This document shows positions 54,359-62,985 of a DNA stretch of 64,000 bases, piece after piece (the stretch's first letter is position 1; every line of letters starts with the position of its first letter). A program made the translations under genes and the position numbers. The stretch spans positions 751,501 to 815,500 of the forward strand of contig NZ_FOEJ01000001.1 of assembly GCF_900110705.1 (NCBI RefSeq), written 5' to 3'. The notes under the pieces were generated by a model. It saw only the letters and a list, made by a program, of their open reading frames with translations, ran no database searches and was not told the DNA's origin. The DNA is from Loktanella sp. DSM 29012. GTDB lineage: Bacteria; Pseudomonadota; Alphaproteobacteria; Rhodobacterales; Rhodobacteraceae.

Positions 54359-55783
54359 TCAATCCATCACGTATCCGTAGGACCCGGAAAAGTCCTGACG
54401 GGCGACCTCGCCTGCACCGCCGCTCCGCGGGGCGTTGGCGGCAGAAACACGGCCGAACAGGAACAAGTCCTTTTCCGACGGCGGCTGAATGCGATCCGTG
54501 GGCAGCGCCAACGCCTCGCCGCGGGTCGGTGTGACCAGATGCGGTGTGACGATGATGACCAGCTCCGTTTGCTGGCGGGAATATTCGGCAGACCGGAACA
54601 ATGCGCCCAGAACCGGGATGTCACCCAGCCACGGCACCTGACCGTTCAGATCGGTGAAATCGTCCGACAACAGACCCGCGATGGCAAAGCTTTCGCCGTC
54701 ACGCATTTCCACCGTGGTGGATGTTTCACGCCGGCGGAATGCGTCGACGGTGAAACCGTTGGACGTAAACCCATTGGATGGATCGATCGAGGAGACGGCC
54801 GCGATCAGTTCTAGATTGATGATGTCGCCATCAACCACCCGTGGGGTAAAGTTCAGTTCCACACCAAAGGGTTTGAATTCGACGGCGATCTGGCCGCCTT
54901 CCTGCGCCACGGGAACGGGGTATTCGCCACCAGCGAGGAACTTTGCCTCTTGGCCGGACAATGCGGTCAGGTTGGGTTCGGCCAGCGTGCGCACGACGCC
55001 GCGACTCTCGAGTGCTTCGAGCAGGATGCCGACTTCGACTCCGCCAGCGTTGAACCCGAACAGAAACGCACCGTTGTTGGCATTGCTGGCAGGAGTGGAC
55101 CCGGTGAACGTGTTCTGGACCGCTGCATTGCCGACCAGTGAACCGGTTCCGCCGGACAGACCCAGATCACCGCCCAGCGATGTGCCCTGTGCTGCGATAG
55201 AGGACGACAGCGACTTGGAAACCGACCGCTGCATCTCGGCGAAACGGACTTTCAGCATGACTTGCTGGGTGCCGCCGACGCTCATCAGGTTGGACACCCG
55301 CTCTGGCGCGTAACGTTCGGCCAGTTCCAGTGCGCGATCCAGACGCGCGATCGAGCTGACCGTGCCGGACAGCACGATGCCGTTGTTGGCGGTGCGCACT
55401 TCGATTGGCTCGCCCGGCAGGATCTGTTCCAGCCGTTCTTTGAATTCTGCAATATCAGGGGTGACCTGCACCTCGACGTTGCTGATCAGGCGTCCATCGA
55501 CACCCAGAATCGTCATCGTCGTGCGGCCGGGCTCTTTGCCCAGCAAATAGATCGTGCGGTCCGACAGCGACAGGATGTCGGCGATGCCTGGGTTCGCAAT
55601 AGAGAGTTCGGTAAAGGGCTCGTCGCTTTCGACCACGATGGCGCGGTTCATGGGGACGGCCAGCGCGCTGGACGGCGCACCACGCAAGACACGCAGGTTT
55701 TGCGCATCAGCCACGTCCGGAACGTGTACCAAAGATAGGGAAAGGCACGCAAAAACGGCCTTGATCGTCGTTTTGTAGCTCAT
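54359..55783 (-). CDS. cpaC: Tad outer-membrane secretin RcpA/CpaC
   Basis: A 474-aa secretin with a signal peptide, an N-terminal BON/pilus-secretin domain (VVESDEPFTELSIANPGIADILSLSDRTIYLLGKEPG region) and the C-terminal secretin gate (FKPFGVELNFTPRVVDGDIINLELIAAVSSID; VPWLGDIPVLGALFRS; ELVIIVTPHLV). It forms the outer-membrane channel for the Flp pilus. It is first in a two-gene unit with the OmpA-like lipoprotein; a terminator separates it from cpaB upstream. Confidence 0.95.
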   Translation of the reverse strand: MSYKTTIKAVFACLSLSLVHVPDVADAQNLRVLRGAPSSALAVPMNRAIVVESDEPFTELSIANPGIADILSLSDRTIYLLGKEPGRTTMTILGVDGRLISNVEVQVTPDIAEFKERLEQILPGEPIEVRTANNGIVLSGTVSSIARLDRALELAERYAPERVSNLMSVGGTQQVMLKVRFAEMQRSVSKSLSSSIAAQGTSLGGDLGLSGGTGSLVGNAAVQNTFTGSTPASNANNGAFLFGFNAGGVEVGILLEALESRGVVRTLAEPNLTALSGQEAKFLAGGEYPVPVAQEGGQIAVEFKPFGVELNFTPRVVDGDIINLELIAAVSSIDPSNGFTSNGFTVDAFRRRETSTTVEMRDGESFAIAGLLSDDFTDLNGQVPWLGDIPVLGALFRSAEYSRQQTELVIIVTPHLVTPTRGEALALPTDRIQPPSEKDLFLFGRVSAANAPRSGGAGEVARQDFSGSYGYVMD

Positions 55784-55934
55784 TGTGACCTGCCTCTCGG
55801 ATCACGACCAGCGGAAATTATTTTCCGTCATTACGACCATCTATGACGGACGGTCGCTAATATTGCAAGAATCAATGACTTGCCTTGCGAACCTGATGTG
55901 GGCTGTGGGCAACAGCGGGACAAACTGTCCTGCG

Positions 55935-55975
55935 TAAAAAGGCGTCTGGCCGCCCCGTGAGGGACGGCCAGACGA
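55935..55975 (-). terminator. Rho-independent terminator after cpaB
   Basis: Read on the minus strand: a CGTCTGGCCG / CGGCCAGACG stem followed by CCTTTTTACG. It starts 7 bp after the cpaB stop. This is a strong intrinsic terminator that splits the Tad locus into separate units. Confidence 0.85.
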
Positions 55976-55981
55976 CAAGGA

Positions 55982-56857
55982 TCAGTTCGAGCAGGCGATT
56001 TCGGTCTGGACGGCTTCGGTGCCGCGGCGCACGGTCGTGAAACACCGTTCCGGGGCTGCAACGGGTGCCGGGGCTGCGACAGGTGCCTCGACGACCTGGA
56101 CCTCTTCCTCTGGCGGTTCAGGCAGGAAAATGGCCTGATCGCCGATGGGGACTGACGATTCCTCGTTGCCCTTGCCAACCAATGCCAGGCTCAATCGGCC
56201 TTCGGATTGTGCCTGCGCTAGGCGGGCCACGTCCGAGGGGATGACTTCGACTGTCACCGTGCTTGGGATTGATGTCCGGGACCGGTTTCTGTCAGTGCTT
56301 TGGTCCACGGCGATCAGACGGATCGAGCTGCCGATCAGGTGGGTTTCCTCCGCACTGTTGCGGCCTGCCACGCGTCCTGTCCAATAGACATCAACGCGGT
56401 CGTTGGGGCGCAGGAAACCGGATACTGCGGTCGATGCGTCAACGCGGATCGTGAATGCACGCATCAGCGGGTTCAATTCCTGCGTGATGCTGGCAATCTG
56501 ACCGGGCTCGGTGGTGTCGGTCATCAAAATGACTTCGTTGGCCTCGATCGGGCGGATCAGACTGCGCACGACCTCCGGGCCTTCGGGGAACAGGTCCGTG
56601 ATTTCGGTGAATGTGCCTTCTGGCAGATATTCGGTCGCATATTTCACATAGACCACGTCATCCGCAGTCAGGGGATCACCGAACGAAAGCGACTTGTTTG
56701 CGGCCAGCACATTGACGGTCTCGATGACCTGTGCGGCGCGCGCTCGCTCTTCTTGCAGTGCGACCTGCTGGTCGCTCATGTATCCGCGGACCATAAAGAC
56801 GGCAAAGCCTGCCAGTCCCATGCCCAGGATCAGAACCAATCCGAAAACTACACGCAT
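55982..56857 (-). CDS. cpaB: Flp pilus assembly protein RcpC/CpaB
   Basis: A 291-aa protein with an N-terminal membrane segment (VFGLVLILGMGLAGFAVFMV), an SAF domain (LAANKSLSFGDPLTADDVVYVKYATEYLPEGTF region) and a RcpC/CpaB domain (DASTAVSGFLRPNDRVDVYWTG). The C-terminal tail is rich in proline, alanine and valine and ends with two cysteines. It is a periplasmic partner of the secretin. It follows the two small pilin genes. Confidence 0.93.
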   Translation of the reverse strand: MRVVFGLVLILGMGLAGFAVFMVRGYMSDQQVALQEERARAAQVIETVNVLAANKSLSFGDPLTADDVVYVKYATEYLPEGTFTEITDLFPEGPEVVRSLIRPIEANEVILMTDTTEPGQIASITQELNPLMRAFTIRVDASTAVSGFLRPNDRVDVYWTGRVAGRNSAEETHLIGSSIRLIAVDQSTDRNRSRTSIPSTVTVEVIPSDVARLAQAQSEGRLSLALVGKGNEESSVPIGDQAIFLPEPPEEEVQVVEAPVAAPAPVAAPERCFTTVRRGTEAVQTEIACSN

Positions 56858-56909
56858 TGCCTTGCCTCTCGTTTATTGGTGATCGAAAACAGTTCGATCG
56901 TTCTTGCCG

Positions 56910-57068
56910 TTATTCGGCGACCGTCAGGGAACTTGAGATTTCCGTCGTCAGGTCACCTGCGCCGCCTGCCACTGCCAACGCGGCAGCGATCGGCAGCAAT
57001 ACAATCGCGGCGGTCAATACGACCCAGTCGACTGTCACCGCACCGTCTTCGTCATTCAAAAAATTCAT
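56910..57068 (-). CDS. Second small Flp-type pilin
   Basis: A 52-aa protein (MNFLNDEDGAVTVDWVVLTA, then a hydrophobic stretch and a short polar tail ending SSSLTVAE). Its first half is almost the same as that of the larger pilin upstream. The peptidase site would be after the glycine in DEDG|AVTVDW. It is shorter, lacks the C-terminal tail of its neighbour and has a different hydrophobic core, so it may be a minor pilin or a diverged copy. It lies between the main pilin and cpaB. Confidence 0.85.
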   Translation of the reverse strand: MNFLNDEDGAVTVDWVVLTAAIVLLPIAAALAVAGGAGDLTTEISSSLTVAE

Positions 57069-57194
57069 GTTGCCTACTCTCGCTTATATTGAACCTGCAT
57101 GATGCGACAAAGTGGCATGAGCATGTCCTCGCGGGGGTATTGTTGTTTCAAACCGATGGGATTGTGGTGAAACGCAGACCTCCAAGTAGACAAA

Positions 57195-57219
57195 GGGCCG
57201 CGCCGAAACGGCGCGGCCC
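57195..57219 (-). terminator. Terminator after the main Flp pilin
   Basis: A perfect 10-bp inverted repeat GGGCCGCGCC / GGCGCGGCCC with a GTTTC loop, followed on the minus strand by TTTGTC, 40 bp after the pilin stop. It probably lets most transcripts stop after the pilin, so that pilin is made in excess. Confidence 0.75.
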
Positions 57220-57258
57220 CAGGGAACCAGGTCGTGGAATGACCCGTTCAGGCGTCGC

Positions 57259-57471
57259 TTAGCCTTCTTCGCCGCCAGCGCCGAACGTGATGTCGGGAAC
57301 GGTGGTGGTGGACAGCTCGGTTGCGATGTTGTCGGCCATTGCGTTTGCACCGCCAGCGACCTTTGCGCCGACTGCCACACCCAGAACAACGATACCTGCG
57401 GTCAGAACGACCCAGTCAACCGTCACTGCACCGTCTTCGTCGTTGTAGAAAGCTTTGATAAAGTTCATCAT
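57259..57471 (-). CDS. flp: Flp-family type IVb pilin (main pilin)
   Basis: A 70-aa prepilin. A short leader with DEDG ends at the predicted cleavage glycine; the mature part begins AVTVDWVVLTAGIVVLGVAVG, followed by a polar tail. Flp pilins usually have Glu5-Tyr6 after the cleavage site; here those positions read Asp-Trp, a form that seems common in Rhodobacterales. GAGGAGG lies ahead of two adjacent ATGs. It is the first gene of the locus and probably the most highly expressed. Confidence 0.92.
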   Translation of the reverse strand: MMNFIKAFYNDEDGAVTVDWVVLTAGIVVLGVAVGAKVAGGANAMADNIATELSTTTVPDITFGAGGEEG

Positions 57472-57838
57472 TTTGTAGTCCCTCCTCAGGGGTTTAGCTG
57501 GTTTGCATCCCTTGCCGGATCTTAGCGCGCCGGCCTCTTCTTGGCCCGCTCCCCGTCTTGGATGAACACTTATAGCCGTCGGAATGCGTCATCATTTGGA
57601 CCTGTCTGGTGCTTTTTCAGGCCGCCTAAAAAAACCGCACGAAAATTATCTAAGCTACTGATAATGTTGAAAATAAAAATGTATAATACCTTTATAAACT
57701 CCGACTTTACGTGACATATTGCGACCAATTTGCCGCGCTCGTGGCGGACTGTTTCGCCACCGGTATCAATCAGCCGCAAAAAATGGTTCAGTTCGACAAA
57801 ACAGATGCACCAAACGCATCGGCGGGCAGGACAATGTT
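57472..57838. other. Intergenic region between pilin and lytic transglycosylase genes
   Basis: A 367-bp divergent region without a credible gene. The part from about 57620 to 57720 is strongly AT-rich compared with the rest of the window. It contains TATAAT at 57682-57687 and an inverted repeat ATTATC-N9-GATAAT at 57645-57665. The pilin promoter and perhaps that of the transglycosylase should lie here; no complete -35/-10 pair could be fixed. Confidence 0.5.
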
Positions 57839-58672
57839 ATGATGAACGTGACGCGACTTTGCGGGGCGGCGGCCTTTGCGGCAGTTCTGTCGGCACCCGT
57901 GTGCGCGCAGGATCGACTGCAACCGGACTTTACCTTCAAACGTGTGGGCCTGCCCGAGGCAGGTGCACGGCGTCTGACCATTCAGATCGATCCCAGCGCA
58001 CCCTCTGCGACAACATTCCCAAAATCGCAGGCCCAGCCAGAGGATATCGTGGCCGGGGTCGCGCTGCCGCGGCCGTCCGGGCTTGACTGGTTCTGGTCAA
58101 CGGTGTCGCCTGATCGTGCGGATACAGGGCCCGGCCGTCTGCAAGAAGCCCTACGCGTGATGGCGGATCCACCCCAGGGTGCCGCAGTGCCCGAACCGCG
58201 GCTGGAAACGCTCAACGATATTGCCCGCGTGCACGGGATCGACATCATCCGTGCCACGGTCGGCACAAAGGTGTCGCCCGCTCTGGTGCTGGCCCTCATC
58301 TCGGTCGAGAGTGGTGGCCGCCCGGATGCCGTCAGCCGGGCAGGGGCCCAAGGTCTGATGCAGCTCATGCCGGACACTGCCGCCCGGTTCAAGGTCTCCA
58401 ACAGCCTGTCACCGGCGGACAATATCCGGGGCGGTGTGGCCTATCTGGATTGGTTGATGGGCCATTTCGACAGTGACCCCATTCTGGTCCTCGCAGGCTA
58501 CAACGCCGGCGAGGGGTCGGTCCGGGACGCCAATGGCGTCCCGCCCTTTCCTGAAACCCGTGGCTACGTGCCAAAGGTGCTGGCCGCGTTCAACGTTGCC
58601 CGCAACCTGTGCCTGACCCCGCCAGAGCTGGTCAGCGACGGTTGCGTGTTCGCGGTGAACACCTCTAGCTGA
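57839..58672 (+). CDS. Lytic transglycosylase domain protein
   Basis: A 277-aa protein with a signal peptide (ending SAPVCAQ) and a C-terminal SLT (goose-lysozyme-like) domain. The catalytic glutamate lies in LALISVESGGRPDAVSRAGAQGLMQLMPDTAARF, followed by NIRGGVAYLDWLM and AGYNAGEGSV. It would cut peptidoglycan and could open the wall for the adjacent Tad pilus machine. It is divergent from the pilin genes. The start is one of two adjacent ATGs at 57839 or 57842. Confidence 0.9.
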   Translation: MMNVTRLCGAAAFAAVLSAPVCAQDRLQPDFTFKRVGLPEAGARRLTIQIDPSAPSATTFPKSQAQPEDIVAGVALPRPSGLDWFWSTVSPDRADTGPGRLQEALRVMADPPQGAAVPEPRLETLNDIARVHGIDIIRATVGTKVSPALVLALISVESGGRPDAVSRAGAQGLMQLMPDTAARFKVSNSLSPADNIRGGVAYLDWLMGHFDSDPILVLAGYNAGEGSVRDANGVPPFPETRGYVPKVLAAFNVARNLCLTPPELVSDGCVFAVNTSS

Positions 58673-59299
58673 TCAGTTGATGATCGTGGCCTCGGTTGCG
58701 GCGCGCAACTCTTGCTCGGTCACGCCATCGGCACATTCGATGATCTTCAGACCGCCGTCGACCACGTCGAACACGCCCAGGTTGGTGATCACCCGGTCCA
58801 CGACACCCGCACCCGTCAGGGGCAGGGTGCAGGCCTTCAGCAGTTTGGACTCACCCTTCTTGTTCTGGTGATCCATGACGACGACGACACGTTTGACACC
58901 CGCAACCAGGTCCATCGCGCCGCCCATGCCCTTGACCAGCTTGCCCGGGATCATCCAGTTCGCCAGATCGCCGTTTTCGGCCACCTCCATGGCTCCCAGG
59001 ATCGCACAGGCGATCTTGCCGCCCCGGATCATGCCGAAACTGGTGGCGCTGTCGAAATAGGACGTGCGGTCCAGTTCGGTGATCGTCTGCTTGCCCGCGT
59101 TGATGACGTCTGCGTCCTCTTCACCTTCGAACGGAAACGCCCCCATCCCCAGCATTCCGTTTTCGGATTGCAGGGTGATATCCTTGTCGCCGGTATAGTT
59201 TGCCACCAGCGTCGGAATCCCGATGCCAAGGTTCACATACATCCCGTCTTCCAGTTCCTCTGCCGCACGCGCGGCCATCTGATTGCGATCCCAGGGCAT
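58673..59299 (-). CDS. scoB: 3-oxoacid CoA-transferase subunit B
   Basis: A 208-aa beta subunit with NLGIGIPTLVANY, the active-site glutamate in QSENGMLGMGAFP (E46), and MDLVAGVKRVVVVMDH. It transfers CoA between succinyl-CoA and acetoacetate or a related oxoacid. Its ATG overlaps the stop of subunit A (TAATG), so the pair is coupled. The choice among succinyl-CoA, butyrate and other CoA donors cannot be read from sequence. Confidence 0.92.
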   Translation of the reverse strand: MPWDRNQMAARAAEELEDGMYVNLGIGIPTLVANYTGDKDITLQSENGMLGMGAFPFEGEEDADVINAGKQTITELDRTSYFDSATSFGMIRGGKIACAILGAMEVAENGDLANWMIPGKLVKGMGGAMDLVAGVKRVVVVMDHQNKKGESKLLKACTLPLTGAGVVDRVITNLGVFDVVDGGLKIIECADGVTEQELRAATEATIIN

Positions 59300-60003
59300 T
59301 ATGCGGACTCCTTTTTGCGCGTAGTGCGCTGTTCGATACGCTTTTCGTGCGTGCCTTGCACAATACGGTGCACATAGACGCCGGGCAGATGGATGTGATC
59401 AGGGTCCAGCGATCCGCGCGGCACGATTTCCTCGACCTCTGCGACGCAGACCTTGCCGCACATCGCGGCGGGGACGTTGAAATTGCGTGCCGTCTTGCGG
59501 AAAATCAGGTTGCCTGTGTCATCGGCCTTCCACGCCTTGACGATGGCCAGATCGGCGACGATCCCGCGCTCCATGATATAGGTTTCGCCGTCGAAATCCT
59601 TGTGGTCCTTGCCTTCGGCAATCTGGGTGCCGACACCGGTTTTCGTATAGAAACCGGGGATACCCGCGCCACCGGCGCGCATCCGTTCGGCCAGCGTGCC
59701 TTGCGGATTGAATTCGACCTCCAGTTCCCCCTCGAGGTACTGGCGCATGAATTCGGCATTTTCACCGACATAGGACGACATCATTTTGCGCACCTGTTTG
59801 GTCTGCAACAGGATGCCGATCCCGAAATCATCGACGCCCGCGTTGTTGGACGCAAATGTCAGACCCTTTGTGCCGGCGTCGCGGATCGCGGCCAGCAGCA
59901 GTTCGGGAATCCCGCACAGGCCAAATCCACCAGCGGCGATGAGCATGTCATCGAACAAGAGCCCATCAAGGGCCTCGCGCGCAGAGCTATAGACTTTCTT
60001 CAT
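59299..60003 (-). CDS. scoA: 3-oxoacid CoA-transferase subunit A
   Basis: A 234-aa alpha subunit: AAGGFGLCGIPELLLAAIRD, SNNAGVDDFGIGILLQ and GGAGIPGFYTKTGVGT are characteristic. GGAGGG precedes the ATG at 60003; a longer frame upstream lacks support. It forms the enzyme with subunit B directly downstream, for ketone-body or polyhydroxybutyrate-related metabolism. Confidence 0.92.
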   Translation of the reverse strand: MKKVYSSAREALDGLLFDDMLIAAGGFGLCGIPELLLAAIRDAGTKGLTFASNNAGVDDFGIGILLQTKQVRKMMSSYVGENAEFMRQYLEGELEVEFNPQGTLAERMRAGGAGIPGFYTKTGVGTQIAEGKDHKDFDGETYIMERGIVADLAIVKAWKADDTGNLIFRKTARNFNVPAAMCGKVCVAEVEEIVPRGSLDPDHIHLPGVYVHRIVQGTHEKRIEQRTTRKKESA

Positions 60004-60092
60004 GGATCCCTCCGGCAAACCAGTTTGCAAGAAACTGGCGCGGGGGCGCCCAAGTGTCAACGTGATGCTGTTGACGCGTGGTCTCCGCGCAA

Positions 60093-60138
60093 ACAAATAA
60101 TGCCCGCATCCCCGCCCCGGCATCGCAGGGCGGGTGCG
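60093..60138 (-). terminator. Probable terminator after topA
   Basis: On the minus strand, GCACCCGCCC pairs with GGGGCGGGG-ATGC across a short loop, followed by ATTATTTGTTTG. It lies 13 bp after the topA stop and before scoA. Confidence 0.6.
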
Positions 60139-60150
60139 TTATGATCCAGC

Positions 60151-62772
60151 CTAGTCGGCGGATTTCTTGGCGGGTGTTTTCTTTTTCGCGGCAGGCTTCT
60201 TGGCGGCGGCCTTCTTGGCCGGTGCCTTTTTCGGCACGGCCTTTTTCTTGGTGACCTTCTTGCCGGATTTGGCCGCGCGTTCGTCGATCAGGTCGACCGC
60301 CTGCGCCATGGTCAGATCGGCCGGTTCAACCGTATCGGGGATCGTGGCGTTGATCTTTTCCCATTTGACATAGGGGCCATATTTGCCGTCGTAGATATTG
60401 ACCGCGCCGCCTGCCTCCGGGTGTTCGCCCAGCTCGCGGATCGGCACGGCAGCCTTGCCGCGCCCGCCACGGCTGGCGACCTTTTCGGCCAACAGCTGCA
60501 CCGCACGGTTCATGCCGACGGTCCAGACGTCCTCCAGGTCTTCCAGGTTGGCATTCGTGCCGCCCTTGTGCGACGTCGTGTCGGCATGTTTGATATAGGG
60601 GCCATATCGCCCGATGTTTGCCCAGACGTTCACACCATCCTCGGGGTGCGTGCCTATCAGGCGCGGCAGGGCAAGCAGGCGCACGCCTTCTTCCAGCGTC
60701 AGCGCCTCTGGTTCCCATGCGGCCGGTACGGACTGGCGCGGTGGTTTCGGCGTCTCCTCGGTTGCAGCACCACGCTGCACATAGGGGCCGAAACGCCCCT
60801 TGAAGATGCGGATCTCGTCGCCCTGATCCTCGCCCAGCAGCTTGCCGTCGGGGGGAATGGCACTGGCCTCTGCCTCGGGGTCGGGCGGACCAAAGGGGCG
60901 CGTGTATCGGCATTCGGGATATTGCGAACAGCCGATGAATGCGCCGCCAGACCGCGCGGTACGCATGGACAGCCGCCCTTCGCCGCAGTTGGGGCACAGA
61001 CGCGGATCGCTGCCGTCCTCGGTCGGGGGGAACAGATGCGGTTCCAGCACCTCGTTGATCTTGTCCAGCACCTCGCCGATGCGCAGATCGGCGGTTTCCG
61101 CGATGGCGGCCGAAAAATCGCGCCAGAACCGTTCCAATACCTTTTTATAGTCGGCATCGCCCGCGCTGACCGCATCCAGCTGGTTTTCCAGATCGGCGGT
61201 AAAGTCGTATTCGACATAGCGGTGAAAGTAGTTCGACAGGAACGCCGTTACCAGCCGCCCCTTGTCCTGCGGGATCAGGCGATTGCGGTCTTTTTCGACA
61301 TAGCCGCGATCCTGAATGGTGGTCACGATGCTGGCATAGGTTGACGGACGGCCAATGCCCAACTCTTCCATGCGCTTGACCAGCGTCGCCTCGGTATAGC
61401 GGGGCGGCGGCTGGGTGAAATGCTGCTCGCTGTCGACCGACTGCTTGGCGGTTTTCTCGCCCTGATCGATCTGCGGCAGACGTTTGTCGTCTTCGTCCGG
61501 GGTGTCGTCGCGGCCTTCTTCGTAGACGCGCAGAAAACCGTCAAACATCATGACCTGACCGTTGGCGCGCAACCCGACCTGACCGTCCGCGCTGCCGATT
61601 TCCACGACCGTGCGTTCCAGACGTGCAGCCGCCATCTGGCTGGCCAGCGTCCGTTTCCAGATCAGATCGTACAGCTTGCGCTGGTCGGCATCCGCGATCT
61701 TGGCGTCATCGACACTGACCATCATGTCGGTCGGGCGGACACATTCATGCGCTTCTTGCGCGTTCTTGGCCTTGTTCTTGTAGATGCGGGCCTCGGCGGG
61801 CACGTATTCCTTGCCGAATTTCGCGCTGATGGCCTCACGCGCGCCGGTCACGGCCTCGGGGGCCATGTCGATGCCATCGGTCCGCATGTAGGTGATCAGA
61901 CCGGCCTCATACAACCGCTGCGCCACGCTCATGCAATGTTTCGCGCCCATGCCGAACTTGCGGCTGGCCTCTTGTTGCAGGGTCGAGGTCATGAAGGGCG
62001 GGCTGGGATTGCGGGTCGCGGGTTTTGCCTCGACCGATTGCACGGTCAGGTCGCGGCTGTTGACCGCCTGGACGGCCATTTCGGCCTGCGTTGCATCGGC
62101 CAGATCGAACTTGTCCAGCTTCTTGCCTGCCAGGGTCGTCAATCGCGCCTCAAAGGATTGGCCGCGCGCGTTCGTCAGCACGGCCTTGACCGTCCAGAAC
62201 TCGCGGTTCTTGAACGCCTCGATCTCCATCTCGCGCTCGACGATCAGGCGCAGCGTGACCGACTGCACACGACCCGCTGATTTCGCACCGGGCAGCTTGC
62301 GCCACAGGACGGGCGACAGGTTGAATCCCACCAGATAGTCCAGCGCACGCCGCGCCAGATAGGCCTCGACCAGTGGCGCATCCACACGGCGCGGATTCTT
62401 CATCGCCTCGGTGACGGCTGTTTTCGTGATCGCGTTGAAAACCACGCGCGACGCGCTCTGGATTTTCAGGCCGCGTTTGTTGTTCAATTCCTGTTCAAGG
62501 TGCCAGCTGATCGCCTCGCCCTCGCGGTCGGGGTCGGTGGCAAGGATCAGGTTGGGGTCATTTTTCAGCGCGTCGACGATCGCCTTGATGTGTTTTTTCG
62601 AGTCGCTCGCGACTTCCCAGATCATGTCGAAATCGTTGTCAGGGTCGACTGAACCGTTCTTGGGCGGCAAGTCGCGGATGTGTCCGTAGGACGCCAGCAC
62701 AGTGTAGTCACTGCCCAGATACTTGTTGATTGTCTTGGCTTTGGCGGGGGATTCGACAACGACGACGGGCAT
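60151..62772 (-). CDS. topA: DNA topoisomerase I
   Basis: An 873-aa type IA topoisomerase that relaxes negative supercoils. The TOPRIM domain starts at VVVESPAKAKTINKYLG; the catalytic tyrosine is Y295 in GLITYMRTDG. One C4 zinc finger (CPNCGEGRL ... CSQYPECRY) and several topoisomerase-C repeats (RFGPYVQRG, RYGPYIKHAD, KYGPYVKWEK) follow. The last about 35 residues are lysine/alanine/proline-rich, like a histone-H1 tail, and may bind DNA nonspecifically. The ATG at 62772 starts the TOPRIM fold; a 20-residue upstream extension is unlikely. Confidence 0.96.
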   Translation of the reverse strand: MPVVVVESPAKAKTINKYLGSDYTVLASYGHIRDLPPKNGSVDPDNDFDMIWEVASDSKKHIKAIVDALKNDPNLILATDPDREGEAISWHLEQELNNKRGLKIQSASRVVFNAITKTAVTEAMKNPRRVDAPLVEAYLARRALDYLVGFNLSPVLWRKLPGAKSAGRVQSVTLRLIVEREMEIEAFKNREFWTVKAVLTNARGQSFEARLTTLAGKKLDKFDLADATQAEMAVQAVNSRDLTVQSVEAKPATRNPSPPFMTSTLQQEASRKFGMGAKHCMSVAQRLYEAGLITYMRTDGIDMAPEAVTGAREAISAKFGKEYVPAEARIYKNKAKNAQEAHECVRPTDMMVSVDDAKIADADQRKLYDLIWKRTLASQMAAARLERTVVEIGSADGQVGLRANGQVMMFDGFLRVYEEGRDDTPDEDDKRLPQIDQGEKTAKQSVDSEQHFTQPPPRYTEATLVKRMEELGIGRPSTYASIVTTIQDRGYVEKDRNRLIPQDKGRLVTAFLSNYFHRYVEYDFTADLENQLDAVSAGDADYKKVLERFWRDFSAAIAETADLRIGEVLDKINEVLEPHLFPPTEDGSDPRLCPNCGEGRLSMRTARSGGAFIGCSQYPECRYTRPFGPPDPEAEASAIPPDGKLLGEDQGDEIRIFKGRFGPYVQRGAATEETPKPPRQSVPAAWEPEALTLEEGVRLLALPRLIGTHPEDGVNVWANIGRYGPYIKHADTTSHKGGTNANLEDLEDVWTVGMNRAVQLLAEKVASRGGRGKAAVPIRELGEHPEAGGAVNIYDGKYGPYVKWEKINATIPDTVEPADLTMAQAVDLIDERAAKSGKKVTKKKAVPKKAPAKKAAAKKPAAKKKTPAKKSAD

Positions 62773-62985
62773 GGGAATCCTTAATATTCGGACGATATGG
62801 CTATGACCGCGCAACATGTGGCGGTTGATCAAAGGATGTCAATGCAGCTTGTCGATATCGCACGGGGCGCGTGATCACGATGTTTTTGACGTTTGATCCA
62901 TGATCGGTGGTGCACGCCGTGCCGCGATTCGTCATCGCGCACCCCGGCGGTTGGTCATGGCGAACGGGCTGCGGCAGGCGTTCGG

